Shown: positions 26,808 to 39,772 of the stretch, piece after piece
Layout of the letters: the number at the start of each line of letters is the position of its first letter
How positions within the stretch are numbered: the first letter of the stretch is position 1
Assembly (NCBI GenBank): GCA_023055355.1
Contig: JALJCS010000001.1
Span: forward strand, 47,497,381-47,561,380
Length of the DNA stretch: 64,000 bases
Reading direction: 5' to 3'
From: Agelaius tricolor
Lineage: Eukaryota > Chordata > Aves > Passeriformes > Icteridae
Position numbers and translations under genes: made by a program
The notes under the pieces: model-generated
Seen by the model: only the letters and a program-made list of their open reading frames with translations
Database searches by the model: none
Told to the model about the DNA's origin: nothing

Positions 26808-29800
26808 GGTGGAATTTGGTTATGAAATTGGAGTTTGACAGTTTTGTACATTCCAGTAGGTCAGTGGGGTGTTTAGCAAGGCAATCACTCAACATTTACG
26901 GTGGGGTTCATTTTTTCTTTTGTTTCCACAGTAACATTTTAGCTATGTGGCCTGTACCTGCTCGTTATGTCATTAACTCTTTGAGGCTTCTAATTTATTT
27001 TAGAATTCAGATATTCCACTCTTTCACTTATTTTTGCACATTCTGTTCTGTTTGAATTTTTAAATATATTTATTCCCCTTGCCATGGAGGAAGTTTTTCC
27101 CATATACCTGTCTTGGATCACAGAGATGTATAAAGCTTATATATTTGTTTCTTCCTGCCAGGCTCCAGAAAAGAGGCCACTGCCTTACATTTCCATTAAT
27201 ATATGGTTATTGTGGGTGTTAACAATAGCAAATGCAGAGTCAAAGTACACTTAGAATGGCACCTGTGTCCCAAAAGCACTAGAGTTTATGCCAAAACAGT
27301 AATTGGATATGTTGTTTCTCAGTGGTTCCGTTTCTTTGCTATTAAAAAGAAATGAAAAAATGAAAGGGGTTGAAGAAATTGAGCAGTTCCCAGAAGAAAA
27401 GGAAAGTTTTGAAATAGGAAGCTCTACAACTTGTCAAAACACATTTATTCCTGTAGGAGACACTGGAAGATTTGGAATTGAGTGCCAGGTGATGATGAGA
27501 GGAGAGCAGAGCCATTTTGGAATCAATACTCTCTAGAACATCCCACAAGAGGTCTGATGTACACAGCTTTTGACAGAGGCAGAAACTGACAATGTACTTT
27601 AGTAAAATCTACTTTAAATAGGCAAATGCCAAATAGAAGGATTGTCATATTTGCCTCACCTTTTAGTTACACCCAATGCAATAGTGGAAACCCTACTGTG
27701 TAAAATAGCGTGGGCTTCAAGGCAAATTAGCTTCAACCACTTAGTGGAATTCCTGGTGATGTCGCTGGGAAAGGGTGTGGCCAATTGAATTTGCCAGGCT
27801 GCCTCTGATCCCTGGTGGTCTCCTGAGGCTGCCCTCCTCCTCAGCACAGCACTGCACTGACTTCCAGCTACTTCACGTGCAGGATTTCTTTTCCTGCTTG
27901 TTGTGCTGTCTTGCAACATGGAATTACAGTATTTTAATCTGTGAATTTTTCCCATTGCTTCTCAGCCTCACTGAGTTTCATGTAACTGAGGTGGTTACAT
28001 AAAAGAGAGGAAGCCCCTGAGCCCTCAGAGCCCAGAGCCAAAAGACATGTTATCAGGAGATGTGATCGTGTCCTTGTACCACTCTGGCCCAATTTAGACA
28101 TTCTGATGTGCTAGAAGGACAATTTCCCTGTGATTTCCATGGTCAGAGTATTGGGGAGTGTTTCTGCTCCCTCACTGGAAAGCTTTTCTCTGCCATCTGC
28201 CTTCTCACTTGCCTTCAAGCTGTGAAAATCTTGACAGCCTCTTTGAGAATCCAGAAACTGGATAAGGCAATGGGTATTCTTCTGGCTGTCTTGGTTTTTT
28301 GGGGCAGACGTGGCACTGATTTCCTTCTTTATCTGGGATGAAGAAAGTTTTATAGCACCAGCCTGTCTACATCTTCCACTAGAGGTGTATCAGTCAAAAA
28401 ACTGGTGGCATAAGCCACTTGCACACAGTTTTATATTAATCAGCAAGACATTTTGTGTGTGCTGTGAGCATGTGAAGCAAAATCCTCCCATGTGGCTTTA
28501 TTCTCCAGGGCAGAGTTGGATATACCCAGCTTCCACAGAAGACTGAAGAGGCTCTGCTGTGCAATACTTCTACTCACCCCATGCTGATGTCCAGGCAATG
28601 GCTCATTTTTCTTTTTTGCTGACCTTCCGTTATCTGTTACACATTTTTCTGTTGCAAAAAGCGTGTTTTCTTCCCCCAGAGCAATGTTCTGTATTGCTTT
28701 AACAGACCTACCTATGCTGTTTGCAGACATTTCCACACCTCTATTTTTCCCTTCCTATTAGCAAAGGAAGCAAATGCAAGCTAAAAGGCATTTCTAACCT
28801 CAAAAACCTACAAAACCCAGCATTTTAAGTTACTTTATTTGTGACAGAATTGTAATTTTTTAGGTAAGAAGTAATTTCCTTATGAAAAATAAATTCTTGT
28901 CTTGTTAATAGCTACATCATTTTGAGAAGGCAAATTTTTCAGTAATTCTGCATCATTTTCCAGAATTCAAATTCTGAAGCAGCAACAGGAGCTGAAGGGT
29001 ACCTTCCATTTGATGGTCAGTACCAGTCCTGCAGTGATGATTTGAGAAAGCCATGCATAAACAAGCTATAAAAAGGCTTTTAAAAAAACCTAGATTTACA
29101 GTTGTCATTTTAATAATCCAGGACGAGTCCCTCTTTTTACAGTTGCTTTCTAAATCACCCAAATGTGTTTGTGATTTAGAAGTTATTCAAATGACTCATA
29201 AAAAGCTGGATAAGAGAAATAAACTGAAGGAAACAAACAAAAAGATATTTGAGAGTTTAGATATTGAAAATTGCTTTTAAAAACCAATTCCATAGTTAAA
29301 TGGAATTGAATCATTTATTCATTTTTTAAAAGGGTTAAAATAATTTAATGGAGTACCAAATAAGTTATAGTTCTTGAACAAGTTATGGTGAATAGTTATA
29401 ATGCCTTTAAAATTTACCAAATTCATTTCCTATGGAACATTTATTGCTTTTGATGCTGTTCAGATTATTTGCTTGATAACTTTATTTATCCTCTGATAAT
29501 TAGGAACTGAAGTTTCTCAATGTTAGTGTTCCTTCCCTACCATGTGTTGAAAAACTGTAATGGCGACTACTTTGCTTTTAAAAGGTTGAAATGCCCATTG
29601 AAATGTGTCCCATCTGCAGAATTTTTTCACACTGCACTGAAACCAGCCCTTAAGCACAAAGTACAAGAGGTGAAAGAGGGAAAAGAATCAAGAAAAGTAT
29701 CATTTTTGTCTTGATTTTTCCACTGTAGCCTATTGTCCAAAGACTCATGACTGGATTCTCAGGTGACTTCAGGCAAAGCTCAGCATTTAACAATGATTTG

Positions 29801-29938
29801 CTTTAAAGTTTATAAGTGCAATTATTAAAAAGGCAGGGTAAACAAAAGTACAATAATAAATATTTAATTCAGTTTTAGTGTGGGAATGCTGAATTACCAT
29901 CTATGATACATCGTACTTGGTCTTTATTAAGGAACTTT

Positions 29939-29956
29939 TGTGTGTGTGTGTGTGTG
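29939..29956. repeat. (TG)9 microsatellite
   Basis: Nine uninterrupted TG units lie in AT-rich non-coding DNA. Shorter, interrupted TG runs occur near 32107 and 42866. Confidence 0.9.
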
Positions 29957-32900
29957 TTACTTGCATTGTATTGACTCCTGTCATAGTAAAGAAGGCAATT
30001 AGGTGGGCTAAACTGAGCTCATCAGAAACCATGAAGCTTTTACACTTAACAGCAAGGGGAAACTCCAACATTTTTTGTAATATTGTATGGAGAAAGTAAA
30101 TGTTAAAAGAGAGTAAATTATGAGCAAATGGTTTGCTTTTTTTATCTGAGAAGAATGAGTCATCTACTTCAAAAGGGCTGCAGAAATACATAGCTAACAC
30201 AGGGAACCTCAAAATATATCAGATATTCCTCATATATTTGCCAAAGACAGCTGCAGAATGCCTGTCCTAGTGATATCATAGGATTACCCTGAATTTAGGA
30301 CAAACCCTTTACTCAGACTGAAACCAAACCACTCAAGCAATTTTCTTGCTTAAGAGCATATTTATGTGCACAATACTTACAAGCCGAAATATTTACCTGC
30401 GCATAAAGAAACAAAAAGTCCCAGTCAATACATCTTTGAATCATATTTTTCAGAGCTACCCTCTGTAAAACAGGTTCCTTACATATTTCTTATATTCAGC
30501 ACTCAGAATCTCTAGTGTCTCTAAAAATGAATTACATAAATTTTGATGCATATGGAAAATAAAATCATATGCTGCAGGGATCTTGAGGTGTAATAGGCAC
30601 AATAAAGAACGAACTAACTCTGTTCTTGAATGTGCACATTCCACTGGTATCCTGATGTTCTTCATTATAAAAATCTGCACTAGTCACATTTGTGCGGGAG
30701 ACTTGTTTCAGTCTTTATGCATGATGAATGAGGTCAGAGACCTACATTTTATACTAGTGAAAGTATCAGAAAGATAAAATTTTCTTTTGATGCAAGTACC
30801 ATTGTTTTGAGGTTTTTATTTTAATTGAATTTCTTTTAAGACATTAATAAATTGATGCAATAAATTCATGCAACTGTTGCACGCATTTTTAATAGCTGGA
30901 ATGTCTCTTTTTATTTGTAATTTTTTAATGGTGCAAGTTGATAGTACTTTGAGCAGAATTCCTCATGACCCCTTTCTGGTACATACTGAGAGGGTTGGGG
31001 CTTCTGCAGAAGAGGTTGTTTACTGGGCTGCAGTCTTACTTCATGTGTAGATAAAACTTTAGCTGCAGCCTCTCATTATTCTTAGAGCTTAACTTTCAGA
31101 TGTTAATGATCTCTTCAGATAAAAAATTTCATAGCTTGCACATAAAGAAATTACATATAAGAGATCTTCCATATTTTTCATGGAAATTGGTGGGGAAGCC
31201 AGCTAGAACATCTGTGGGAGAAATGTCGAAAAGAAATGTCTGTATCTCATTAGCTACAAAAACAACTTCAGCCTTGGAAATCAGCTGAAATGCAGGCAAA
31301 TTGAGCAGTAATCCCATACTGTGACATTCCCATTATTTATATGAAGGGTATTCGATCAAAAGTGCTTTCCCATTTTACAGGAGGAAAATGGGATCTTGAT
31401 AGCAATTGTCAGGGATGAGTATGACTTTCCTTCCTTCACATTATCATAAGAGAGTCTATAGAATGTTATATTCTACAGTAGCACTTGTGGAGTTGTACAG
31501 GTGTGACTTGCATAAGCTATTATGAGGCAATATTGTTGGTGTAGCAAGAGGTTATTAGTAAGCAGTTACTCTGAAACTGCTTTTTGAAGGTTAACTCAAG
31601 TAAAATCTGATTCCTGCTCCACAAGTCAGCAGCTATGTTAATTGAGATGGGACTGTTTTGACAGTAATTTTCCAAGGAGAACTGCACTCTGTGGCCCATA
31701 TGTCTCCACTCTCTGCTAAAGAACATTAATTCAAATCCCCTGGTGATCTGACAGTCAACATTTTTTTAATCTATCCCATGTCTCTCCTACTGATCCAATA
31801 GATTGAATTAGCCAGGAAGCAGGCTTAGAAAACAAAGTGGAAAACAAAGTAGGATTATCCTTCCTTTATCTTCCACCCCACACAGTGTGAATATATTGAA
31901 TAATTCAGATTACCTTTTGGAAGAACAAAGTCTCATTTGAGCTAGGTGTTGGAGTACTTTGTTAATATGAAGTATTTTACCAAAATGCACCTGAGAGAAA
32001 ATTGACTGGTTTGGCTACATGGACTTTTGTCAAATGATGATAAAGCTACCGATAATTTATGTCAGCTTCAATATTAGCACTATGTTGTCATAAATTTCTC
32101 AGATATATGTAGGGGTGTGTGTGAGTGTGCAAAACAGGGTAACTAAAAATAGCAATGCTTGTAAATTCTAGTTTCAAGCTTTCTTACTCAGAGACTGTGG
32201 AGGACACATATTGCTATATCCTCACTGAAAGGGAACAAATGCTATATCAGAGAGAATTAATAATTAATTAATAACTAATTATGTTGTTCCCACAGCTGAC
32301 ACCTTTGTGAAGAAAGTAGCACCTTTTTTTACACACAGTCTGGAAATTCACATGAATAACAAGTACTTCACCTTAAAACTGTCAGATGTATTTGAAAATA
32401 GATTTTAATTACCATTAGCACTTCCAAGTTTAGTGCTGGCATCAGCCAGCTTGTTAATTCCAGCAGTACAGGAACTGAAGTCATGACCAATTTTCCTTCA
32501 TGCTCTAATAAACTGGCTGATTAAGTATAAGAAAGTTTGATGTTCAAAGTTAACCAAATGTTGTTTGTTCACTGGAAAGAAATGCTGCATGGCCAGGGCC
32601 AAAATTTACATATGCAGGATGGAGCAAAGTGGACAAGAAACAAGGGCAAAAAGTGAGGCCCCAGAGACCTTGACTGTTGTCTTGCCTCTGCCACTAATTT
32701 ATCACTGAGAAGTGATTGCAGCTTGCTGAACTGTTTGCCTTTGCCAGTTGTGGTGGCTTGACACATTTAATTGACACCTTATTCAAGCCACGATGTCTCC
32801 TAATCTATTTCTGTAGCACACTGCCATAAGTGATTGCAGTCTTGTTTGAAACAATTATGAGTCTGACTGGCAATAAACTGTTAACACTTAACTAAAGACA

Positions 32901-35900
32901 TTTTGATTGCAAAATATTCTTCTTTTTTGCATATATTTAAACATTTTTGTGGTGTATGTTAGGCTCTCATGTGCATTCCAGCATTGCATTTTTAGGAGAG
33001 GGTGAATTACTGTTGAAGCTAAATGAAAATCTGGAAGCAGATAATAGAATTCATCGTAGAAAGCTAGACAATTTAGGAAAATAATTTAGAAAAATTATAG
33101 TGAGCTGATACCATAATTAAATAAGGTTTTATTATTACTGGTCTGGTTAGATTGCATTGGAAATTTATATTGAAAATGTATTGGGAAAATGAAACAGCAG
33201 ACAACTCTGCAGCTGGTATAAATAGCTACCTCAGATGTGACGGCTCAGGAACTGTTTCTGTATATCCATGAAAAAATATATTATGCTGTTATCCAAGAAA
33301 AAAGTTACTAGTTGTGGAGGACTATGAAGGCAAATTACAATTCTGCATTCATATACAGGTGAAACGATTTCTTTACCTGGATCTTTCTCCAATGATTTTG
33401 TTAAAAGAAGCACAGACTACCAAATTGAAATCTGGACCAGATGTGCTGTGCCAGAAGCAGTTACAGGGGGCTCTACATTTGCATCAGCCTTGTAGGCTTC
33501 CTGAACAAGGGCTTGCTGAGAGCTGGAGGCCATATCAGTGGTGGGAATGCACAAATGCAAATTTCCCCATAGCGTGCCCAGAAGTGATTTCTCTGCAGTC
33601 TTAAGATACTCAGATATTGCCTTGATCTACATCATATCACTGTATATATCTCCTCATAAATCTGTGCATATCTTAAAGACCATATAAATATATGGTATAG
33701 TGTTATATAAAGTATAACCATATAAATCCTCATCTGTAATACTGCAGCAGCAAATTCAGGGACTTTGTGCCCACCTTGACTGGGTAAACATCTGCTAAGA
33801 ATATAGGAAGAAGCCCCTTGTGGTTTACAGGGACATGTCAGTCCTGAGAGTGGAGGGGTAGATTTGTGTGGATTGAACTCCCTCTAGAGGGAAGGGGTGA
33901 AGTTCTTAGCTCTCCCCAAAAGACAATTTGGCCTTTGCAGATTAATTACTAAAGAAAATGGGGAATAAATCTTCTCCTAATGTTGGAGACACAGAACACA
34001 GGGTGCTAAGTTCCGTGGCTGTGGAACAACTGATGCAAATACATAGAAAAATATGTCAGGGGCTATTAAATACTAAAACCATATGCTCTGGTCTTGGGAA
34101 TTCAACAAGCTGCAAATCATGGTGAACTAGGGAAATATTTCTAGGCAAATCTCGCTGCTGTCTGGTTTTCCTCTGTTGCTGGCCACATTTGGAGAAGGAT
34201 ATTGCTCTGATCTATGATGGTTGTTCATAGATTCTTAACCATACAAGTGTCCCCAGCAGAGCACTCCCATCACCAAATGTGCTCCATTACCTGGCTAGAC
34301 CCTTTATCACACACACCAAGCTGTGTCAGACAGACCCTCAGTTCTGGGCCTGGGTCTCTGCTTGCTCTTTTCTTCCAGAGTGTGCCAGTAAACCAAAACT
34401 GTACCTTGTCTCTCTGGTATTTCACAGATGACAGCTACCAGCTAGTAACAGATTGATAGGTGAGAAGGGGAGAAAAGGGAAATCAAAACAGATGACAGAT
34501 CTGTTTGATTGAAAAGAGGTGTTTTTAGCTGGCCAGGTAATTAAAAAACAGGTAGATTGAGACAGCTTATTAGACCAGGTTAATTCAAGCACACCAAACC
34601 CCTGGAGCTTGGCTGCCTTCTCTCCCTAAAGGAAACCACAGCTTTTATGGGACTTCACATGTTTTTGATGTGGAAAAAAGAAAGTTGGGGAATGTGAGGG
34701 AGAAACAGATAAATTGGCACAGCTCCAGCTGCCTATACTAATGATGACTTGTGTAATTGCAAAATAAAATTAAGATCCAACCCTTAGCTGAAATTGTTTT
34801 CTGTTTTAACAATAGTTTGCCTTTAGCTCTGGAATGGTGTGTGCCACTGTCTAGGATGATTGGCTTAGCCTGTAGTTTTGGCTGAAGAAAATAAGTGAAT
34901 TTTTTGTCAGAAAGTAAATCCTTTCTACAGATTACTACAGTTGACAAGGCATACAGTTAAAGAGTTTGGCAGATTTGCCATCTAAAACATGATTTAAATA
35001 AAGAGGAAAAAGCAGCATTCCAAGAATAGCCAATGATGCCTGGCTTGGATTGACCCATGCTGAGAAATTGTTTTATCTCAGGAATTCAGGCCAGGCTGAA
35101 AACAGCTGTTGTGCTGGAGAGACTGGAGGTCTGGTCACACCTGGGCTTGTGGCAGCTGCCTTTGGTAGGTCCAGGCTCCTCAGAGACATTTCCTCCAGGT
35201 ACTGTGCATGTGCCCTGTTGCACTCCTTCCCTCTGTCTGACCTCAGCGTGGCATCTGCTGGCTCACAGAGACAACAGCAGTCACATTTTAGCCTCCTGCT
35301 CCCCATCACTTCCCTTTGAGAGCAGCCAAGCATGCTCTAGAAATGTGATTCTGGACAAAAGGAATTTGCTCATGTTCCCAGTGTTTTGAATGCACCAGTT
35401 AAAAGAACCTTCACTGTGTGTGGTATAGCTCAAACTGCTTGTATATTACCTGTGTGACCACAGCCACCAGGGCAATTCTTAACTGTGACACAACTCCCAT
35501 CTAAGTCCTGTGTCTTACATCTGACCACTCCATGTAGATGTGGTCCTGAGGTCTTTGAACCTGGTGGCTAATTTTAACCCAATGCAAAAGATTGCCCTCT
35601 ATTTCTCTGTCATTTGTTGGTTCTGATTTTACAGTGATCCCCTGAGAATTCAAAGAAAGCTGTTGAATGCTTCCTTGCAATCTGGAATAGATTACTGTTG
35701 GGAAAGTTTCTGCTTTTGTCTAAACCAGATTTGTTTGTTTAATTATTCTCACACTAGCACATTTTCTGTCATTTGCCTCCAGGCAGGCTACCTCTTGGCA
35801 GAGCCTGCGTGCCACACTTGGCTCTTTCATCACAACGGGAGCAGAGATTGTTCTGCACTTCTGAGAGCCACCTCGACCTGTTTTTCACACTGAGGGTAGA

Positions 35901-37620
35901 AGCCCAGCAAGAGACATCAGAGGTAAAGCGTTGCCACAAGATGTTTGGAAATGCCTTCTTTAAAGCCAGTAGTTAACACTGAGATTTGCTGCACTTTTTT
36001 CTCCTTGCTTCACACTCACAAACTTTTGTCTTTGCCTATGCCTATGCAGAAAGAGAAGTTTTCTTACAGATGTATTACAGACAATTTACAGTTCATGCAA
36101 AAATATATTTTTGTTACAATTCATCAAGGCTAAAACCATCTTAATTTAGCAGTCTGGAAAATTACAATTTGATCTTTAGTGTTGATTAGTAGCTGGCATT
36201 CTGTCTAAATAGGAGGTGTCAGCTGGGGACTTAGCTGCTTGAAATTTGAGCATTACTTGGACTTAAATTAAAGTGTATTTTCAAAAACTGACACAATTAC
36301 TAAAACTAACACAATTATTTCTCATCAAGCTAAGGTGCTAGAATTATTTCCAGTGCTCTGACTGCAGGCCAAATCAAAACACTTTACAAAGGAATCATGA
36401 TGCCTTAGTGACTGAATCTGCATAGTGTTTAGCAGCTTAAAGGTCAAATATATTCATGAGAACATATAATCTTATGTGTGTCTGGTGAATGAATAAGAAA
36501 AAGATATCTGTTAGAGAAGAGGAGGTTCAGAATATTGAAAAAAAATATTACACGCTTTTACATGAGTATTACAGATGTTATTCCAATGACAGATGTCTGC
36601 AAAGCAGTTTCAAGAACACTTATGAAAACTAAAGGATATACTTCAGCCATCAGAATTTAAATAGGTACTATGCTGCCATATGGCATAGCTGTTTTCAAAG
36701 CAAATGCAAGGTTTTTTTTCTTTTCTGGAAGAGCAGATGGCAAAGAGGTTGGTATCTAGAAGCTGTCACACCTACATTATCAGTATCAGTCAGTTGCATG
36801 GGAGAGCAGGTGATTTTAATCTGGTAGCTTTTCAGTAGTTTATACAAATAATGTGTGCATTTATTTTCCAAACAAGGACAAAAATATATAGTAAGATTCT
36901 CGTGATAAATTAAACATGGTTTTTGTGCAGTGTTGACAAGTCACAATTTGATGCACTAGAAATGTGAACTATCCCTTTCCACAAGTGATTCTTCTATCTT
37001 CAGGGACTTACCAGTAACATGTGTAATGTGCCAACCATCCTGAGACCTGGGAGAACTCAGACTCTAGCACTGCTCACCAAAAAAAAGGAATTGAGACACC
37101 TTCCAAAAGCATTACAGCCACTAAAATGCCTTTTATGTTGCTAGAGCAGATGAGAAAGAATTAATAGACACATAGGTTATCACCCAAATAGATGATAAAT
37201 GCTGTATTTGTGGTTTGTCTCCTATTAAAGGATGCAGAACAAGCTGCCATGAACAGAAATTCCATGACAAGGTGAGAGCAGACCTCAGTGAAGTTGTTAA
37301 AACATGCCATCATTTGTAATTTAGGTCAGAACTGCAGGGAAGTGAGTTCCCCCAGCTGTCCCCACTCTACTGTGTGCTGGTTTGCATCACAGAGTGCAAA
37401 TGCACTGGAGCTTTGTCAGGTTTTTGCTGTGTCCCAGTGGGAAGGGGAGCTTCCCTTCTCCCAGTAGCAGGAATATGACAGTTCAATATAGACCAATTGC
37501 AACTGGATCAAGAAAACTCCAGTGGTTACATTTTGGCAAATTTGTGTTTCCAGTTGAATATCTATTACCAGAAAAATTAAGCAGAAAATATGGCAGAGCC
37601 TTGAGATTTTCATAAATTAA

Positions 37621-37648
37621 AAAAACAAACCAAACCAAACCAAAAAAC
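37621..37648. repeat. AAACC/CAAAC simple repeat
   Basis: An A-rich run with a 5-base AAACC period carries about three clean units flanked by A tracts. No retroelement body could be recognised next to it. Confidence 0.8.
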
Positions 37649-39548
37649 ATGAAACCAATAGTAGACACAGTGATTCTGACAATCATCAGTCAAAAATCTC
37701 AATTCCTTTTTTTTCCTTCTTGAAACAAAATATGTTTTCTGATGTTTCCTTTTCAGTTTTGGATTAGGCTTTTCTGGATTGGCCACTTGACATGAGCAAA
37801 AATTATGCAAGAAAAAAAGAAAGAAAAATATACAGCACAGAAAAGCATACCCATCTTTTTTAAAAGTCTTTTTTTCTGGATTAAAACAAAAACATCTGAT
37901 CCAATCTGCTTCTGACTATCTTCTAACCAGCTGCTACATTTCCTTTCATTTAATTTAATTACAGAGTTATTTTTTATTAACACATTGGAGAAGTTTCATG
38001 ACTTCCTATTTGGGTGCTCTACCTAAAATGCACACAGATCATAAATTGCAGTTTGTCACAAGAACTGGGGATAGAGCAACATTTTATTAGTCCCTAACTC
38101 CCCTTTCTGATTGCAATGGAACAGGGGTCATGCCACTGCTTCTGTTGCCAGTTGGCCACAGAACTACAAAAGCTAACAAGGGATAGAGGTTCCCATCTGA
38201 AAAAGCCCACCGAATACATTGTTATTGCCAGAATAAATTTGATTACAAGTATTACAAATAACCAGAATACAGAGAAAAATAAACAAACTCGTGATATGGC
38301 AAAACCATCATCTGAGCCTTTTTACTCAGCAGCCATTTAGAAAGAGAAAGTAATCAAGTGCCTCTTAGGAGGAGTTTTACCAATTCCTTGTTTTCACTTT
38401 TATTTTTACTTCATCCACTACAATATATTCTTATTCATTCTAAAAGATCCTTCATCTTTTCAGTTTTGTTGTGTTCTCCATTATGTCCCATAATTTTATT
38501 TTCTGATGGTCTATTTATAAATTTAATCAAACACACACAAGTAGTTACTGTAGATAATGCAGCTGAACTTCATTAAAAAACTGCAGGAAATTATAATAGC
38601 ATTGTAGTGCACCAGAGTGGAAAGACATTCACTGCTGCTCTGTATTGCTGCTTTTCTGAAAACATACTTATTATCCACAAGTACATCTTAAAATATCATA
38701 TCTATTAATTGTATATGGGTCTATGTCACACTGGCCATTTAGCTGTTTACATCTTTAAATTCAACCTTGTACTTGGACTAAGCTCTGCATCTAAATTAAT
38801 CATCTTTAGGCCTCAGCAACCATTCTGCTTCCTTTAAATCATATCACTTATTGCTAAACTTCCATACTACTAGAGAATTTTATCCAAGAATTGTTCAATA
38901 GACTGAATTGTGGCTAAAAATATAATGCTTGTAAAAATATTTTTCTGCCTTACGAAGCCATTTAATACACTGCAATAAATATTTGGTGTGTTTACCATAC
39001 AGTCATTCAATGAAAGCCTCACATTCTAATCTTTTGATGTAGATATTCTGTCGAAAGTAGAAATGCTCTTCAACATGTTGGACACAAATGACAGGTCACA
39101 TCATGAGAGGAGCCCCTGCCTTCTCCCTTTTGCTTGGAAAGGAACCAGCTGTGGACAAGATCTCTGTCTGTGGAACAAAGCCTGAGGGCACAAATGTCTG
39201 TGGCCATTTTCTCTGCTTGCACCCAAGGCTGCTGTGCACAGAATGGGCACACAGGGCATTAAAACTCAGAGCTGATGTCCGAAACATTGCAAGACAATTG
39301 AGCCAAGCTGAGCAACTTCACAGCCATTTCCAGAAGATTCTCCTCTGAAAAATTTAAACCTCTTCTTCAATACAGAAAAAAACCTCAGCTTTCCTTGATG
39401 GGAAAAGAAAAAGCTTTGTCTAAAGAATTCTTTGTAATGAGTTCATTTCAAACAAGATCATCTCGAACTACAGCCCAATCTGTCCATTGCATGAGGATGA
39501 TACCTGTGTGTGAATGACCAAATTGCATTTGTACAGGACTGTGCTGTG

Positions 39549-39574
39549 CCTGTAAGACACAGCAGTCTTACAGG
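39549..39574. repeat. Perfect 10-bp hairpin
   Basis: CCTGTAAGAC (39549-39558) and GTCTTACAGG (39565-39574) pair exactly around a 6-base loop, and the two flanking positions could wobble-pair in RNA. It lies 170 bp from a still stronger hairpin at 39742. No gene or terminator context was found. Confidence 0.9.
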
Positions 39575-39741
39575 TGTCCTAACAGCCCTTCTGGGCATGT
39601 TTCTATCAGGGCAACAAAGTTCAGATGCTGCTGCAATTCCCATGGCTTAGTCTTTACACTGGCACTAAGGGATATTTTTTTCTCCATTTTCCACGTAGGT
39701 CAAGTCAGGAGACAGCAGAAATCTTAACTGCAACAAACTCA

Positions 39742-39772
39742 GTTTTCTGTCCCCCCAAGGGGGACAGAAAAC
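39742..39772. repeat. Perfect 14-bp hairpin with 3-base loop
   Basis: GTTTTCTGTCCCCC (39742-39755) and GGGGGACAGAAAAC (39759-39772) are exact reverse complements separated only by CAA. This 31-base near-palindrome could extrude as a cruciform or fold tightly in RNA. It is too short for a typical microRNA precursor. Confidence 0.93.

Noticed and set aside
39070..39350. Cluster of open frames on both strands
   Set aside because: Frames conflict, no domain is recognised, and the patch is simply richer in GC than its surroundings.
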